The notes under the pieces: generated by a model | What the model was told of the DNA's origin: nothing | The model's input: the letters and a program-made list of their open reading frames with translations, nothing else | Databases searched by the model: none | Position numbers and translations under genes: made by a program | Part shown: positions 1-9,943 of the stretch, one piece after another | Numbering within the stretch: position 1 is the first letter of the stretch | Layout of the letters: each line of letters begins with the position of its first letter | DNA from: Monocercomonoides exilis | Lineage: Eukaryota > Preaxostyla > Oxymonadida > Polymastigidae | DNA: 64,000 bases | Assembly: GCA_001643675.2 (NCBI GenBank) | Contig: LSRY02000008.1 | Location: forward strand, 1,614,001-1,678,000 | Direction: 5' to 3'

Positions 1-230
1 TTAAAAATTTCGGTTTGAATATTTGTTTTGAGTATTCATAAATGAACACTAAAAAGTGATGGATCCGTTTTATGACGCCTCTACTATTTTTTCGTATCTA
101 GCTTTGGCTTTTGTAATAATTGACATGCATTCAACATTCAGATGAAAATTATTTGGCTAATGACGAGAAACCTTTGGATATTCAACACACCGATAAAAGT
201 TATGATTTGAAAAATAATTACCTATATATA
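1..230. mobile_element. MITE-like TIR element M1, left end cut by window edge
   Basis: The right terminal inverted repeat is visible at about 200-230 (ATGATTTGAAAAATAATTAC). It resembles the ends of the elements at 53,318-53,579 and 60,675-60,937. The interior begins with AATTTCGGTTTGAAT and has ATGAACACTAAAAAGTG near 41-57, both shared with the flank of the P3 centre (40,630-40,690). The left TIR would lie just outside the window. No coding capacity is seen, so a non-autonomous element is the best reading. Confidence 0.45.
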
Positions 231-867
231 TTCAAAAAATTTTTAAATGAAAATTAATAATAATAATAATAATAATAAAAGGAAAAAAAAAGTCACTAAT
301 ATAATTCTGACATTATCTTCCAGAAGGCAAAAAAATATAAAAAAAAATATCACCAGAAAAAAATATTGTTGTGATGTGTAACATCAACTCATTGAAGGAG
401 ATTGCAATAGATTTACACAGAATCATGATCTTAATAATCGCTTTTATGAGAACAAGGTCAGGATATAGCGCATAGTACAGAACTTAGCCCACGCCTTTTT
501 AAAGAAGCAAATAATTAATCACCGTTTATCAAATTAATATCACCTTGAGTCAAATGAATCATGGAAAATACAATCGGTCTTATCAAAAACATAAATTTTA
601 GAAGTTGAAATCAAAGTTATCAGCAAGCAGATCTGCTGGCTGTTTAATAAATAAATTCAGATAAAATAACAATGGCTCGTAAAACAGAGCTCTCCTTTCT
701 CGCTCTCCTCCTTTTTCAAAAGAAAAAAAATATTCTATTTGCTATTTGTAATAAAGTTAGCTTATTTTTTCCTGTTGATATACCTCCCTTTTCACACAGC
801 CTTATTCCAATAAAAATCATTCGCCTCTTAAATGCTTGTGCTGCTATCTTATAAATTCTCAAATGAT
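231..867. other. AT-rich non-coding stretch
   Basis: Low-complexity A/T-rich sequence with an (ATA)n-like run near 257-278 and A-runs near 280-360. The short ORFs on the + strand are antisense to BH1 or low complexity. No convincing gene, RNA or repeat was recognised here. Confidence 0.5.
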
Positions 868-2433
868 TCATACCAAAAATACATCTACGTACCCATCATT
901 CCACTTACCCCAGCTGTCGTGCCAACCAAAGTAAATGGCGTCTTCTCTCGTGCTAAAGAAGAAGAAAAGAAAAAGAAGAAGAAAAGAAGAAGAAAAAGAA
1001 GAAATCTTTCCTGTTCCAATGACCGAAATCTTCTTTGATCCAATCACAATTATTGCTGCCTCACTTATGTGTTCCCCTTCCATCAGCGTAACAGACAGGC
1101 TCACCTGGATCTTGCTCTTATCAACTGCAACACCAATGGTTCTGCATGCACTTGGCTCATCCAATCCACACAACTCTTCTTCACCACCACCACTCACTGC
1201 CACAAATCGGTTGAGAATCCCTCTCTTCAGCCAATCATTTTTTGATGTTTCGTCATATGCCCAACTCCCCGAATTCGATGCATTGTATGCGTAGCACACT
1301 CTCTTGTCATCTGTGTTTGTGGTGTAACATTCATAGAATGGATTTCCTGAATTCAAATAGAGATTAAAATGATCTCCATATACCATATCGTGACCATAAG
1401 GAGGATTGGCCGAACATTTGCATTCACATTTATGGAAAAAAAGAAAATAACAATAGAAGCCATCATCTGGTGCCGTTGACAATTTCGGTTCCAATCTCAT
1501 TCCTCCTCCATACCCCATTGCCGAGCACGAAATGAACTGAATATTCCTCATTTTGAATTGAAAAGGAACGCCGTAGCAGTAAATGCCTCCTCCATGATAA
1601 GTTGAAACTGAGCATGAAGTGAAACAGCAGTCAAACACACACGCACTTTCCCCTTCTCCACTTTCTGTTCCAATGCACCCTGTTCCTGAAACATCAAAAG
1701 TATGAAGCAAAAGCCCTCCTCCTTGACTGTTTGCTTTACAATTCTGGAATTCACATCCACTGATCCGAACACACGTTGAAATCGTAAAAGCATACATTCC
1801 TCCCCCCAATTGATTTTGCGCGGTGCATGAATTGAAAGAATTGTTCATAACCTCAACGGATTTTATATTATAGCACATTATTCCCCCTCCCCGGCTGTAT
1901 GCAATGCATCCATTGAACACGCAATGCGAAACAGACACCGATGCCGACGACTGGCTGTACATGCAGATTGCCCCTCCGCTTGATATTCCATCAGCATACG
2001 AGTCGCTTTCTCCTGTTGTCCTCGATCCATCCCACTCGCACCAAGTGAATGAATTTGCTCCATTTTCTGTTTCGTTTTGTCTCCCTGGCTGTTTCTTATT
2101 GTCTTCAGTTCCAGCGCATTCAACATTTCTTGTCCTGCAGCATCCGATGAATGATGTGTTTGAGGCAGACAATGAAGCTAAAGGATTGTTGAAGGAATGA
2201 ACAATCCAGCCATCATATGCATCACAAACAGACGAAAATGAGCAGCTGCACATCATATATGAGGTTTGGGTTGATGTAGTTGCTGGGGACGGACAATCTG
2301 AAGATGCTGTTAAAATGTTAAAAAAAATGAGTTTGGAGAGAGAAGCAAAGGGCATCGAGGGAGTTGAGAGGAATGGACAAAAAGAATAGAGGTGTGATTC
2401 ATTCACAATAATTCTTCCTTTCTCTTCACCCAT
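868..2433 (-). CDS. BH1: beta-helix (Pmp-like) surface-protein cassette, 3' end degenerate
   Basis: A 521-codon ORF of the beta-helix family. In order it has a Ser-rich N-terminal coil (SKLIFFNILTAS), the NTSFIGCC motif, a Gly-rich series (GGAICMY, GGGIMC, GGGMYA, GGGLLL, GGGIYC), a CYTTNTDDKRVCYAY block, and a DUF1565-like segment of type 1 (WLKRGILNRFVAVSGGGEE). These features fit a right-handed parallel beta helix of an exported protein; no catalytic residues of polysaccharide lyases were identified. After SVIGTGK the reading turns into Ser/Phe/Leu low complexity, where full-length relatives continue the helix, so the true coding end is probably near position 1,010. The 5' limit is uncertain: there is no signal peptide, and upstream codons in another frame (2,403-2,687) look like its degenerate leader. 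The copy lies outside P1. It could be a pseudogene or donor cassette. Confidence 0.6.
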   Translation of the reverse strand: MGEEKGRIIVNESHLYSFCPFLSTPSMPFASLSKLIFFNILTASSDCPSPATTSTQTSYMMCSCSFSSVCDAYDGWIVHSFNNPLASLSASNTSFIGCCRTRNVECAGTEDNKKQPGRQNETENGANSFTWCEWDGSRTTGESDSYADGISSGGAICMYSQSSASVSVSHCVFNGCIAYSRGGGIMCYNIKSVEVMNNSFNSCTAQNQLGGGMYAFTISTCVRISGCEFQNCKANSQGGGLLLHTFDVSGTGCIGTESGEGESACVFDCCFTSCSVSTYHGGGIYCYGVPFQFKMRNIQFISCSAMGYGGGMRLEPKLSTAPDDGFYCYFLFFHKCECKCSANPPYGHDMVYGDHFNLYLNSGNPFYECYTTNTDDKRVCYAYNASNSGSWAYDETSKNDWLKRGILNRFVAVSGGGEEELCGLDEPSACRTIGVAVDKSKIQVSLSVTLMEGEHISEAAIIVIGSKKISVIGTGKISSFSSSFLLLFLFFFFSTREDAIYFGWHDSWGKWNDGYVDVFLV

Positions 2434-2687
2434 TTACTATGTGCTTCTCTTGTATCTATCCGCAATTTTGTAATAAACTCGGAAAAGTTCAAATTCCATT
2501 TTCCTGCCTCTTTTGCACCTTCTGAAAAGTTTTTTGTAAAATAATAGAAATGCATCTTTCCCTTCAGCGCCTCAAAATGGAAATGCATTCCAACATTCTT
2601 CCTCATCTGTCTTTCCACAAAATCGCTTTTTTGGCTGTTGTCATCTTTTGCCTTCTTTCCAGCATCTCTCATTCCATATGTTTTCAT
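2403..2687 (-). other. Charged leader module upstream of BH1
   Basis: A 94-codon ORF rich in K/E, containing GMRDAGKKAKDDNSQK. It matches the position and style of the leader segments upstream of BH3, BH5, BH7 and BH9 (for example MECGKKAEEDNRRKKR). It runs in a different frame from BH1 and overlaps its start by about 30 nt. A possible 3' splice site (GATTTACAG) precedes it. I infer a leader exon that is now out of frame, so expression is doubtful. Confidence 0.35.
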
Positions 2688-2870
2688 CGGCTGTAAATCT
2701 TCTCGCTTAAATGTCCTAATTTCAGAATAAAATAATAAAATAATATTTATTATTTATTAAAAATAAATTCATGCCTTTTATAACAATCAATTTTCATGGC
2801 TTCTTTCTTTCTTTATTCTTCACATATTTTCCCTTTCAATCAACTCATCCATCTGCCTCATCTACGCTGC

Positions 2871-4421
2871 TCATCTGATTGCAGAATGAATTGATTCATT
2901 TCTGCTTCCAGCGGAATAACTCCAACAGACAAAAATCTTAAAAACAGGCAATAACAGTGATGAAAAAGATAAAGAAGAGAATGATGAAATACAAAAATTT
3001 GTTTCTGTTCCAATCGAACATGTTTCTCTTCTTTTCCCAATGACTGAAATCTTCTTTTCTCCAATCTCAATTGTTTCTGTCTCGCTTGTGTGATTCCCTT
3101 CCATCAGCGTAACAGACAGGCTCACTTGAATCACGCTCCGAATGACTGCAACACCAATGGTTCTGCATGCATATGATTCATTCACCCCACACAGATCTTC
3201 TTCACCACCTCCGCTTACAGCCACAAACCGATTGAGAATCCCTCTCTTCAGCCATTCCTTCTTTTCCGTGTGCTGAAATGTCCAACTTGTTGAACTCGAT
3301 GCAATATATCCATAGCACACTCTCTGATCATCTGTGTTTGTTGTGTAACATTCATGGAACGGATTCCCAGAATCCAAATATAAATTGTAATTATCTAAGT
3401 ATATCATATCGTGACCATGTGGAGGATCACCCAAGCATTTGCATTCATGGAAGAAGAGGAAATAGCAATAAAGCCCATTAGCTGGCACAGTTTTTTTTTC
3501 TGGCTCCAAATGAAATCCACCTCCCCTGGTCGATGCATTACACGAAATAAACCTGACGCTTCTAATCTTGAATTGATTGGGAACATTTCTGCAATACATG
3601 CCTCCACCCCATGTGCTTGTAATTGAACATGAAGTGAAACTGCAGTCAAACACACACGCGCTCTCTCCTCCTCCACTTTCTGTTCCAATGCATCCTTGTA
3701 CTGAAACCTGAAAATCATTAAGATAAAGTCCTCCTCCATAGCCATTTGCTTTACAATCCTGGAATTCACATCCGCTGATACGAACACATGTTGTAATTGC
3801 CACAACGCACATCCCTCCTCCAGCATTTCTTTGAGCTGTGCATGAGTTGAACGAATTGTTTTCAATCTCAACAGATTTAATATTTGCACACAATATTCCA
3901 CCTCCATCCCAATAAGCAAAACAGTTGTTGAATGAACAATGTGAAACTGATGCAGTGGCAGATGACTGATTGTACATACAAATTGCCCCTCCATTTGAGA
4001 CCCCATCGGTGTGAGTATTATTTGTTCCAGTCGTATTTGATCCATTCCACTCGCACCAAATAAATGAATTTTCTCCATTTTCTGTTTCATTCTGTCTCCC
4101 TGGAGTCAGCTTGTTGTCTGCAGTTCCTTCACATACAACATTTCTTGCCCGACAACACCCAACGAATGAGGTGTTTGACGCAGACAATGAAGCTAAAGGA
4201 TTGTTGAGGGAATGAACAATCCCTCCATCATACCCATTGCAAACTGATGAAAATGTGCAGCTGCTCATCAGACATGTAGCTTGGGTTGACATTGTGGTTG
4301 AAGGTGAACATGCCTCATTTGCTGTTGATATATTGAAAAATGTCAGGTGAGATAGGGATATAAGGGTAATGAAGATTGATGAGAGGAATGGGGTTGAAGA
4401 TTGGATAAGAGATTCTCTCAC
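2871..4421 (-). CDS. BH2: beta-helix cassette, three-part mosaic
   Basis: A 516-codon ORF. The first ~130 codons match BH5 (across the P1 palindrome). The centre (SCSITSTWGGGMYCRNV through FQHTEK) matches BH7. The C-terminal block (WLKRGILNRFVAVSGGGEED to KRRETCSIGT) is identical to BH8. The domain order is the same as in BH1: N-terminal coil, Gly-rich/Cys-rich helix coils, CYTTNTDDQRVCYGY, then the type 1 DUF1565-like segment. The ORF opens with a GTG codon, so the real start is unknown and there is no signal peptide. The last ~35 codons are an out-of-frame reading of a membrane segment (see 2,938-3,003). It lies on the same strand as BH1, about 440 bp upstream of it. It may be a donor cassette or a pseudogene. 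Confidence 0.6.
   Translation of the reverse strand: MRESLIQSSTPFLSSIFITLISLSHLTFFNISTANEACSPSTTMSTQATCLMSSCTFSSVCNGYDGGIVHSLNNPLASLSASNTSFVGCCRARNVVCEGTADNKLTPGRQNETENGENSFIWCEWNGSNTTGTNNTHTDGVSNGGAICMYNQSSATASVSHCSFNNCFAYWDGGGILCANIKSVEIENNSFNSCTAQRNAGGGMCVVAITTCVRISGCEFQDCKANGYGGGLYLNDFQVSVQGCIGTESGGGESACVFDCSFTSCSITSTWGGGMYCRNVPNQFKIRSVRFISCNASTRGGGFHLEPEKKTVPANGLYCYFLFFHECKCLGDPPHGHDMIYLDNYNLYLDSGNPFHECYTTNTDDQRVCYGYIASSSTSWTFQHTEKKEWLKRGILNRFVAVSGGGEEDLCGVNESYACRTIGVAVIRSVIQVSLSVTLMEGNHTSETETIEIGEKKISVIGKRRETCSIGTETNFCISSFSSLSFSSLLLPVFKIFVCWSYSAGSRNESIHSAIR
2938..3003 (-). other. Membrane-helix segment after BH2, -1 frame
   Basis: Read one base back (-1) from the BH2 frame, this stretch encodes a hydrophobic run (LYFIILFFIFFITVIACF) followed directly by TAA. 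The same offset between ectodomain and membrane segment occurs after BH3 and BH7. That is the expected place for a membrane anchor of a surface protein. Confidence 0.4.
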
Positions 4422-4640
4422 AGAAATTTCTTTCCTTCAACGTTTCCTTCTCTTCCCCTTCATTCAGAAAAATTTTGCAAAATATCCCAATAAGTTTCAG
4501 TATCTTTTTTTGTCTTCGCTCGCCTCTTCTGATAGGAATGTTATCGCCTAAATCTTTTTTTTTTCCTTCTGTTTCCGTTTTCTTCCTTCTTTCCATATTC
4601 CATTCGCATTCATCCCTTTTGGATATTCATGCAAAACTCC

Positions 4641-4708
4641 CTGTCATCATAAAAAAAAAAAAGAAAAAAAATATTTTAAATGTAATACAAAATATCACAA
4701 ACCAGTAC
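4641..4708 (-). other. Candidate intron upstream of BH2
   Basis: On the - strand: GTACTGG at the 5' end, a long T-rich tract, then ATGATGACAG at the 3' end; 68 nt. The same intron position, with the same flanking style (basic K/R-rich sequence before, leader ending in KEGRKRKQ after), occurs upstream of BH3, BH5, BH7 and BH9. It mirrors 25,813-25,880. Confidence 0.5.
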
Positions 4709-5137
4709 CATTTTCCTTTCGCAATCTGCTTCCTTTTCTTCATCTTCATATCCTTCTTGACTTCCTGTCACATTTCTTCTTCAGCCATTTCCTCAATTTT
4801 CCGATTACTCTTTTCTGTCGCTTCCCCTCCTTCTTTTTCAAATCGCTGCACAAATCTTCAAAGCCCTCCTCTTCCATTCATTTCATTGATTTCCTCCAGC
4901 TCATTCTTCGATATTCTCAAAAAAATTGTGTTGCCTGCTTTCTCAAAAGCATCAAATGTGCTCTTTTCCCCATGTTCATTCATTGCCTGAAAATGTCCTT
5001 CCATAAATCTTAATCTCTCAAAATAAATAAAAATAAATATGTGAAAAATTGGAGAAAAAAAATTAATACAAAACAAACTCTAAAAATATGTTTATTGCCA
5101 ATCTTCACACACTTTCTTCTTCTTCTTCGAGTGCCTC

Positions 5138-5617
5138 TCAAAATATTGTTCTTTTCTGCCAACAAAACTCGCCTTTTTTGCTTCTGCTGCCTATCTCAAC
5201 ATCAATGAAATCAATTCTGTTCTGCTTCCAAAAACTTGCTTTATTTCCAATTCTTGGCACTGATTCCACTCGAATAATACACAAATAATAAAAATGCTTC
5301 AATATAATTTTAATGAAGATGAGGATGATGATGACAGCGATGATGGCAATGACAGAGATGAAGATGATAAAGGTGGTGAATGCGATGTTATTTTCAAGTT
5401 TGAATACTATACATCTTCTGTCAGAAGATATTCTCAGCATCACTGCCTCGTTCTCTGCTCTTGTGAATAACGTTTCAATGATAGAAGGCTGAAGACAAAG
5501 GTCAAACGATAAAAGTCCATTTTGCCTGTAATTTGCCTCCAGCTGCCGTATTACGCAAAACTGTCCGTTTTTCTCGTTTTTTCGCCTCTCAACCCAAGCA
5601 ATGAAAAGCAGTTCCAT
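5138..5617 (-). CDS. Membrane-anchor-like fragment, 159 codons (P1 left arm)
   Basis: The ORF reads ELLFIAWVERRKNEKN, then a mixed region (NYRQNGLLSFDLCLQPS, TLFTRAENEAVMLRISSD), then a strong hydrophobic helix (about residues 82-108), then a short tail. The copy at 24,903-25,427 is its mirror, and a diverged relative lies at 55,082-55,390 on the - strand (ERRKDKSLLLFWLRAE). Conservation of this reading in three places argues that it was coding. I do not recognise the family; it may be the C-terminal part of a former surface-protein gene. Confidence 0.35.
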   Translation of the reverse strand: MELLFIAWVERRKNEKNGQFCVIRQLEANYRQNGLLSFDLCLQPSIIETLFTRAENEAVMLRISSDRRCIVFKLENNIAFTTFIIFISVIAIIAVIIILIFIKIILKHFYYLCIIRVESVPRIGNKASFWKQNRIDFIDVEIGSRSKKGEFCWQKRTIF

Positions 5618-7570
5618 CGCTCCCCTTGGTCCGTAAAATCAATGTCTTGCCCTTCTTCTCCAAAGAAAGGCTCCTTGTTCTGTCCAAACTGATTTCAATC
5701 TCCTGTTTCAGTTATTTGCCCCAATCTTTCCAACAAACTTAAAAATGAAAATGTCTTCTTCCTCTTTTTAAAAAACGCTCCCTTTTCATTGAATTTGGTT
5801 ATTCTTCCTTTTTGCCTTGGATATCTTCCAACCCCGTTGATTTCTGCTCCATTAAATTTCATTTTTCATCACATTTCTATCGATTGTGCATGTTGAGTTA
5901 ATAACAAGTCACATAAACATTTATGATAAAATACATTCTGGCTCTAATATATTTGTAACATAACATTTGTCTCGCTTCCTCGCTGTTCTGCTCTGCATGG
6001 AATAAATTGTTCATTTTAAATAAGTTGTCTGAATCACGACTTTGGAGAGGTTACGGATGATAACATCTTCACAATCAACAGAACAATAAAAATTACATAC
6101 ATTGAAAATTCATCATTTCCATCGAAAATATTGTTGCTCCACAGCCATTCATCAATCAATATGAACAATTTCATCTTTCATCAAGCAAACATTCTTTTGT
6201 AATACCCCACATTTTCACTGGAAATATATCATTTAGTCAACCTGTCTTTGTTTAAACCTCGGAATCTGACCCCGTTGACAGTTTCTGAGCATTTGACATT
6301 GCTTGATCATGTTCCATAACGAATAAGAGCCACAAAAGAAAAGAAAGTCCTACTCGATGTGCCGTGGCTGAATGGGCATATGAAGACAATGCGATAACAA
6401 TAGGATGGATTTGTGGTATGGGGTGAAGGAGTTGAGTTCTTGGAGGAGGCAGGGTTTAGAGAGGGAATGGAACGATTAAAGGATGGTTTTTTTGGGGGGA
6501 GAAAGAGGTGTTTTTGGGAGGTTTAAGAGGCATAATGGATGTGTAGGAGATGGATAGGGATAGACTTTTGTGGGGTAGTTTTTTCGATTTTTGTGAGTTG
6601 GAAGGTGTGGAAGTTGCGTTTATTATTTGAGAAAAGGAATTTGCTGTTGAGGAGGTGGGATAAGAGGGAACAGAGGGGAAGAAGATGAGTGGGGCTAATG
6701 GAATATATTTATTGGAGGAGAGGATTAGAGATGGAAAGGAAATGGAGAGATATGTGGAGGAGGTGTTTTTTTTTTTCAAATGCAGAGAGAGAGGGGGTTC
6801 ATATGGGGCAGGGCAAGAGGGAGAGTATTTGCGAACTGATGTTTGATAAGAAAGAGAAGTGGGGTTGAAGAAAAAAAAGTGAAGAAAAATTTTCTTCATA
6901 TTTTTATATAATTTATTTTGCGAACCGTTTGGCCGCGCCTCTCATTTGCAGGGCAAGTGTTGGAGGCGGAGGTGGAGAAAGACAGGAAGAAGGAACATCA
7001 GCGCTGGCACTTTGCATTGGAGGTGTGGAGACAGAGGAAGATGAAGGGCTGACAATGAGAGAGTATTTTGCAATGGAAAGAGACAGAAAAAGGATGGAGG
7101 TATTTATTTATTTATTTATTTTTTTGGTTGGAAGAAGGGCATGGGAGATGAGGAGACAGGGATTGTGATATTTGGTGGAGGGGCGTTGATATTTTAGAGG
7201 AAATGGAGAGAAGAAGAAGGCAATACAGCGGAAAGGGATGGGAAGGGGTTATTCTGATGGAATTATCTTCTTTTCCAGTTTTTTACAGAACGGAGTTTGT
7301 GAAGTTATTCAAGTGGAAATAAGACCAAGGATTGGAAGTAAATGATTTTTAGGAGTAGAAAGGAGCGAAGAAGGGGCAGATGGGCTTTGTTCGGTGAAAG
7401 AAGCGATATTTTGAAAGGTGCAAGAGGAAGAAGAGGAAGATACGATGAGAAAAGAAAATTCGAGCCAGAAGGTTAATATTCATGTTTATATCTTCAATGA
7501 GTCTGCGGATTGATTTTGATATATTTTTTAATATTTGAGCATTTTAATCATCAGAAGATTCTCTTGTTGT
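5618..7570. other. Degenerate region, divergent upstream of BH2 and BH3
   Basis: No intact gene. At about 6,080-6,110 (- strand when read from 24,440) lies a short hydrophobic segment (MYVIFIVLLIVKMLSSV), related to the one at 45,878-46,063. At 6,950-7,060 (+) the reading VLEAEVEKDRKKEHQRW follows a possible splice acceptor (CTCATTTGCAG). These look like decayed exons. The mirrored region (about 23,000-24,900) differs by several per cent here, more than the inner arms do. Confidence 0.4.
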
Positions 7571-7997
7571 TCATCGGGCATTGGGATGGTTTGAGGAAAC
7601 ATGAACAGCCGGATTTGGATTTGCCCTTTTGAAAGAGAGGCTTTTTCCAAATATTCCAGAGAGAGAAAGAGAGAAGGAAAGAGAGAGAGAGAGAAAGAGA
7701 AAGAGAAAGAGAGAAATAAAAATAAAAATAAAGATAGAGCAGAAGATGGTAAATGAGGAATTATTTTGAGGAATGTGTTTGATAGAAAAGGTGAAGGCCA
7801 TTTTCAGCAAAATGGAATTTGTATTTGAAGATTCTATTTGGATGTCTGGAGGAGATTCATTTTATAAGGAGTGGGGGAGGCAAAAGAGGGAGAGAAAAGA
7901 GAGCAGAGGGATAGGGATATTGAGGAACAACACATTGAAGAGATGGATGCGATGGGAGTGAAGGCAGAAAGGAACAACAATTGGGGAGGAGCAAAAA

Positions 7998-8037
7998 GAA
8001 GAAGAAGAAGAAGAAGAAGAAGAAGAAGAAGAAGAAG
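7998..8037 (+). repeat. (AAG)n microsatellite
   Basis: About 13 tandem AAG triplets on the + strand. The mirrored copy (TTC)n lies at about 22,509-22,548. Translation gives poly-Arg, poly-Lys or poly-Glu depending on frame. Confidence 0.85.
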
Positions 8038-8090
8038 GGATAGTCAGCGAAGTGTGACCATTGTTAAAGGTGTGGATTTGTTTATTTTGT

Positions 8091-8203
8091 TTTTCATCAT
8101 ATTTTTCATCATATTTTTTCATCATATTTTTCATCATATTTTTTCATCATATTTTTTCATCATATTTTTTCATCATATTTTTTCATCATATTTTTCATCA
8201 TAT
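8091..8203 (+). repeat. Tandem TTTTTTCATCATA repeats
   Basis: About nine tandem copies of a 12-13 bp unit (TTTTTTCATCATA or TTTTTCATCATA). The mirrored array is at 22,339-22,456. Unit length alternates between arms, which shows that the arms are not exact copies of each other. Confidence 0.85.
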
Positions 8204-8539
8204 TTGTTATTTTTCCACCTCCACCTCCATCGAATTAAGAATTTTGCTTGGATATATTCTGTGAATGAATGAATGAATATGGAACATGGAAAGATTGCCA
8301 TTTGAAGGGTATTTTTGGAATGATGGCTGAGATGAATGAATGAAAGGGGTGAATAGAGGAGTGAGCAGGTGCAAAAATTGAAAGGGAGAAAAGAGGAGGG
8401 ATTTGAAGATTTGAACAGCGATTTGAAAAGAAGGAGTCGAAGCGATCGAATAAAGATCGGAAAACCGATGAAGCAATAAAAGGAGACATTTGGCTCAAGA
8501 TTGAGAAGAGGAAAAGAAATTTTATGAGGATGATGAGAA

Positions 8540-9395
8540 AAGAAGGGGAAGAAGAAGGGGAAGAAGAGGGGGAAGAAGAAGGGGAAGAAGAGGGGGAAGA
8601 AGAAGGGAAAAAGAAGTGGAAGAAGAAGGGGAAGAAGAAGGGGAAGAAGAAGGGGAAGAAGAGGGGAAGAAGAAGGGGAAGAAGAGGGGGAAAAAGAAGG
8701 GGAAGAAGAAGGGGAAGAAGAGGGGAAGAAGAAGGGGAAGAAGAGGGGGAAGAAGAAGGGGAAGAAGAAGGGGAAGAAGAAGGGGAAGAAGAAGGGGAAA
8801 AAGAAGTGGAAGAAGAAGGAAGAAGAAGGGGAAGAAGAGGGGGAAAAAGAAGGGGAAGAAGAAGGGGAAGAAGAAGGGGAAGAAGAAGGGGAAGAAGAGG
8901 GGGAAGAAGAAGGGGAAGAAGAGGGGGAAGAAGAAGGGGAAGAAGAAGGGGAAAAAGAAGTGGAAGAAGAAGGGGAAGAAGAGGGGAAAAAGAAGGGGAA
9001 GAAGAAGGGGAAGAAGAAGGGGAAGAAGAGGGGGAAGAAGAAGGGGAAGAAGAGGGGGAAGAAGAAGGGGAAGAAGAGGGGGAAGAAGAAGGGGAAGAAG
9101 AAGGGGAAGAAGAAGGGGAAGAAGAGGGGGAAGAAGAAGGGGAAGAAGAGGGGGAAGAAGAAGGGGAAGAAGAGGGGGAAGAAGAAGGGGAAAAGAAGTG
9201 GAAGAAGAAGGGGAAGAAGAAGGGGAAGAAGAAGGGAAAAAGAAGGGGAAGAAGAAGGGGAAAAAGAAGGGGAAAAAGAAGGGGAAGAAGAAGGGGAAGA
9301 AGAAGGGGAAGAAGAGGGGGAAGAAGAGGGGGAAGAAGAAGGGGAAGAAGAAGGGGAAGAAGAAGGGAAGAAGAAGGGAAGAAGAAGGGAAGATT
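8540..9395 (+). repeat. Purine minisatellite GGGGAAGAAGAA, long allele
   Basis: About 850 bp of 9-12 bp units built from GAAGAA and GGGG. All three forward frames are open for long stretches (EEG, KKG and RRG types). The array sits just upstream of a splice-donor-like site (GAATG|GTGCTGG at 9,410). In other copies that position is occupied by a short K/E/R-rich exon, so the array is probably an expansion inside that exon. The P1 right-arm allele is only about 475 bp. Confidence 0.9.
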
Positions 9396-9409
9396 GCGAA
9401 AAGTGAATG

Positions 9410-9575
9410 GTGCTGGTTTTCCGTATGTTTTATATTTAGTTTTAAATATTTTATTTCGAATTAATTTTCATATTTTCTTTCATATGTATATATTATGTGT
9501 ATTTCTTGATATTTAATTTAATATTTCTTCAGTTTTTTATTTCTTTCATATTTTTCTCCCATTTTTTTTTAAAAG
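9410..9575 (+). other. Candidate intron upstream of BH3a
   Basis: GTGCTGG donor, T-rich body, and a TTTTAAAAG acceptor; 166 nt. The following exon reads DDKIFAEISMEIDANGILKE, the leader type seen before the other cassettes. It mirrors 21,352-21,517, which has the same length. Confidence 0.45.
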
Positions 9576-9943
9576 ATGATAAGATATTTGCTGAAATTTC
9601 AATGGAAATAGATGCGAATGGAATTTTGAAAGAAGGCAAAAGAAGAAAACAGTCGAAAAGAGAGAGATTTTGTTGAATGCGGATAGCGAAGTGCATTGGA
9701 ATGCTGTTTCTGATTGGTGATATTGAAGGGGGAAAATGCTTTTCTATTTTTTAATAAGATTCATTTAAAAAGCAGGATAAGAGAAAGAAGAAATTGGAGC
9801 AAACTTACAGGGATATTTTTTCGAGATTGCGCTCAGAGGCAAGGCAAGCTGATTGGAGGGAAATATCAGAAAATGGCAAATAAGTGAATATGAAGGAAGA
9901 ATTACAGTGAGAGAATCAAGCCCTATTCCTTTCAACTCCCTCA

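Noticed and set aside
4475-4990. Ser/Phe-rich ORFs opposite leaders and exons (also at 6,456-6,899 and 56,411-57,328)
   Set aside because: They are reverse readings of purine-rich sequence (CT-rich on the sense strand) with low complexity and no conserved motif.
8524-9516. Long ORFs made of EEG, KKG and RRG repeats in three frames
   Set aside because: The purine repeat keeps all frames open by composition; the arms differ in frame and length. Kept as a minisatellite, not as genes.
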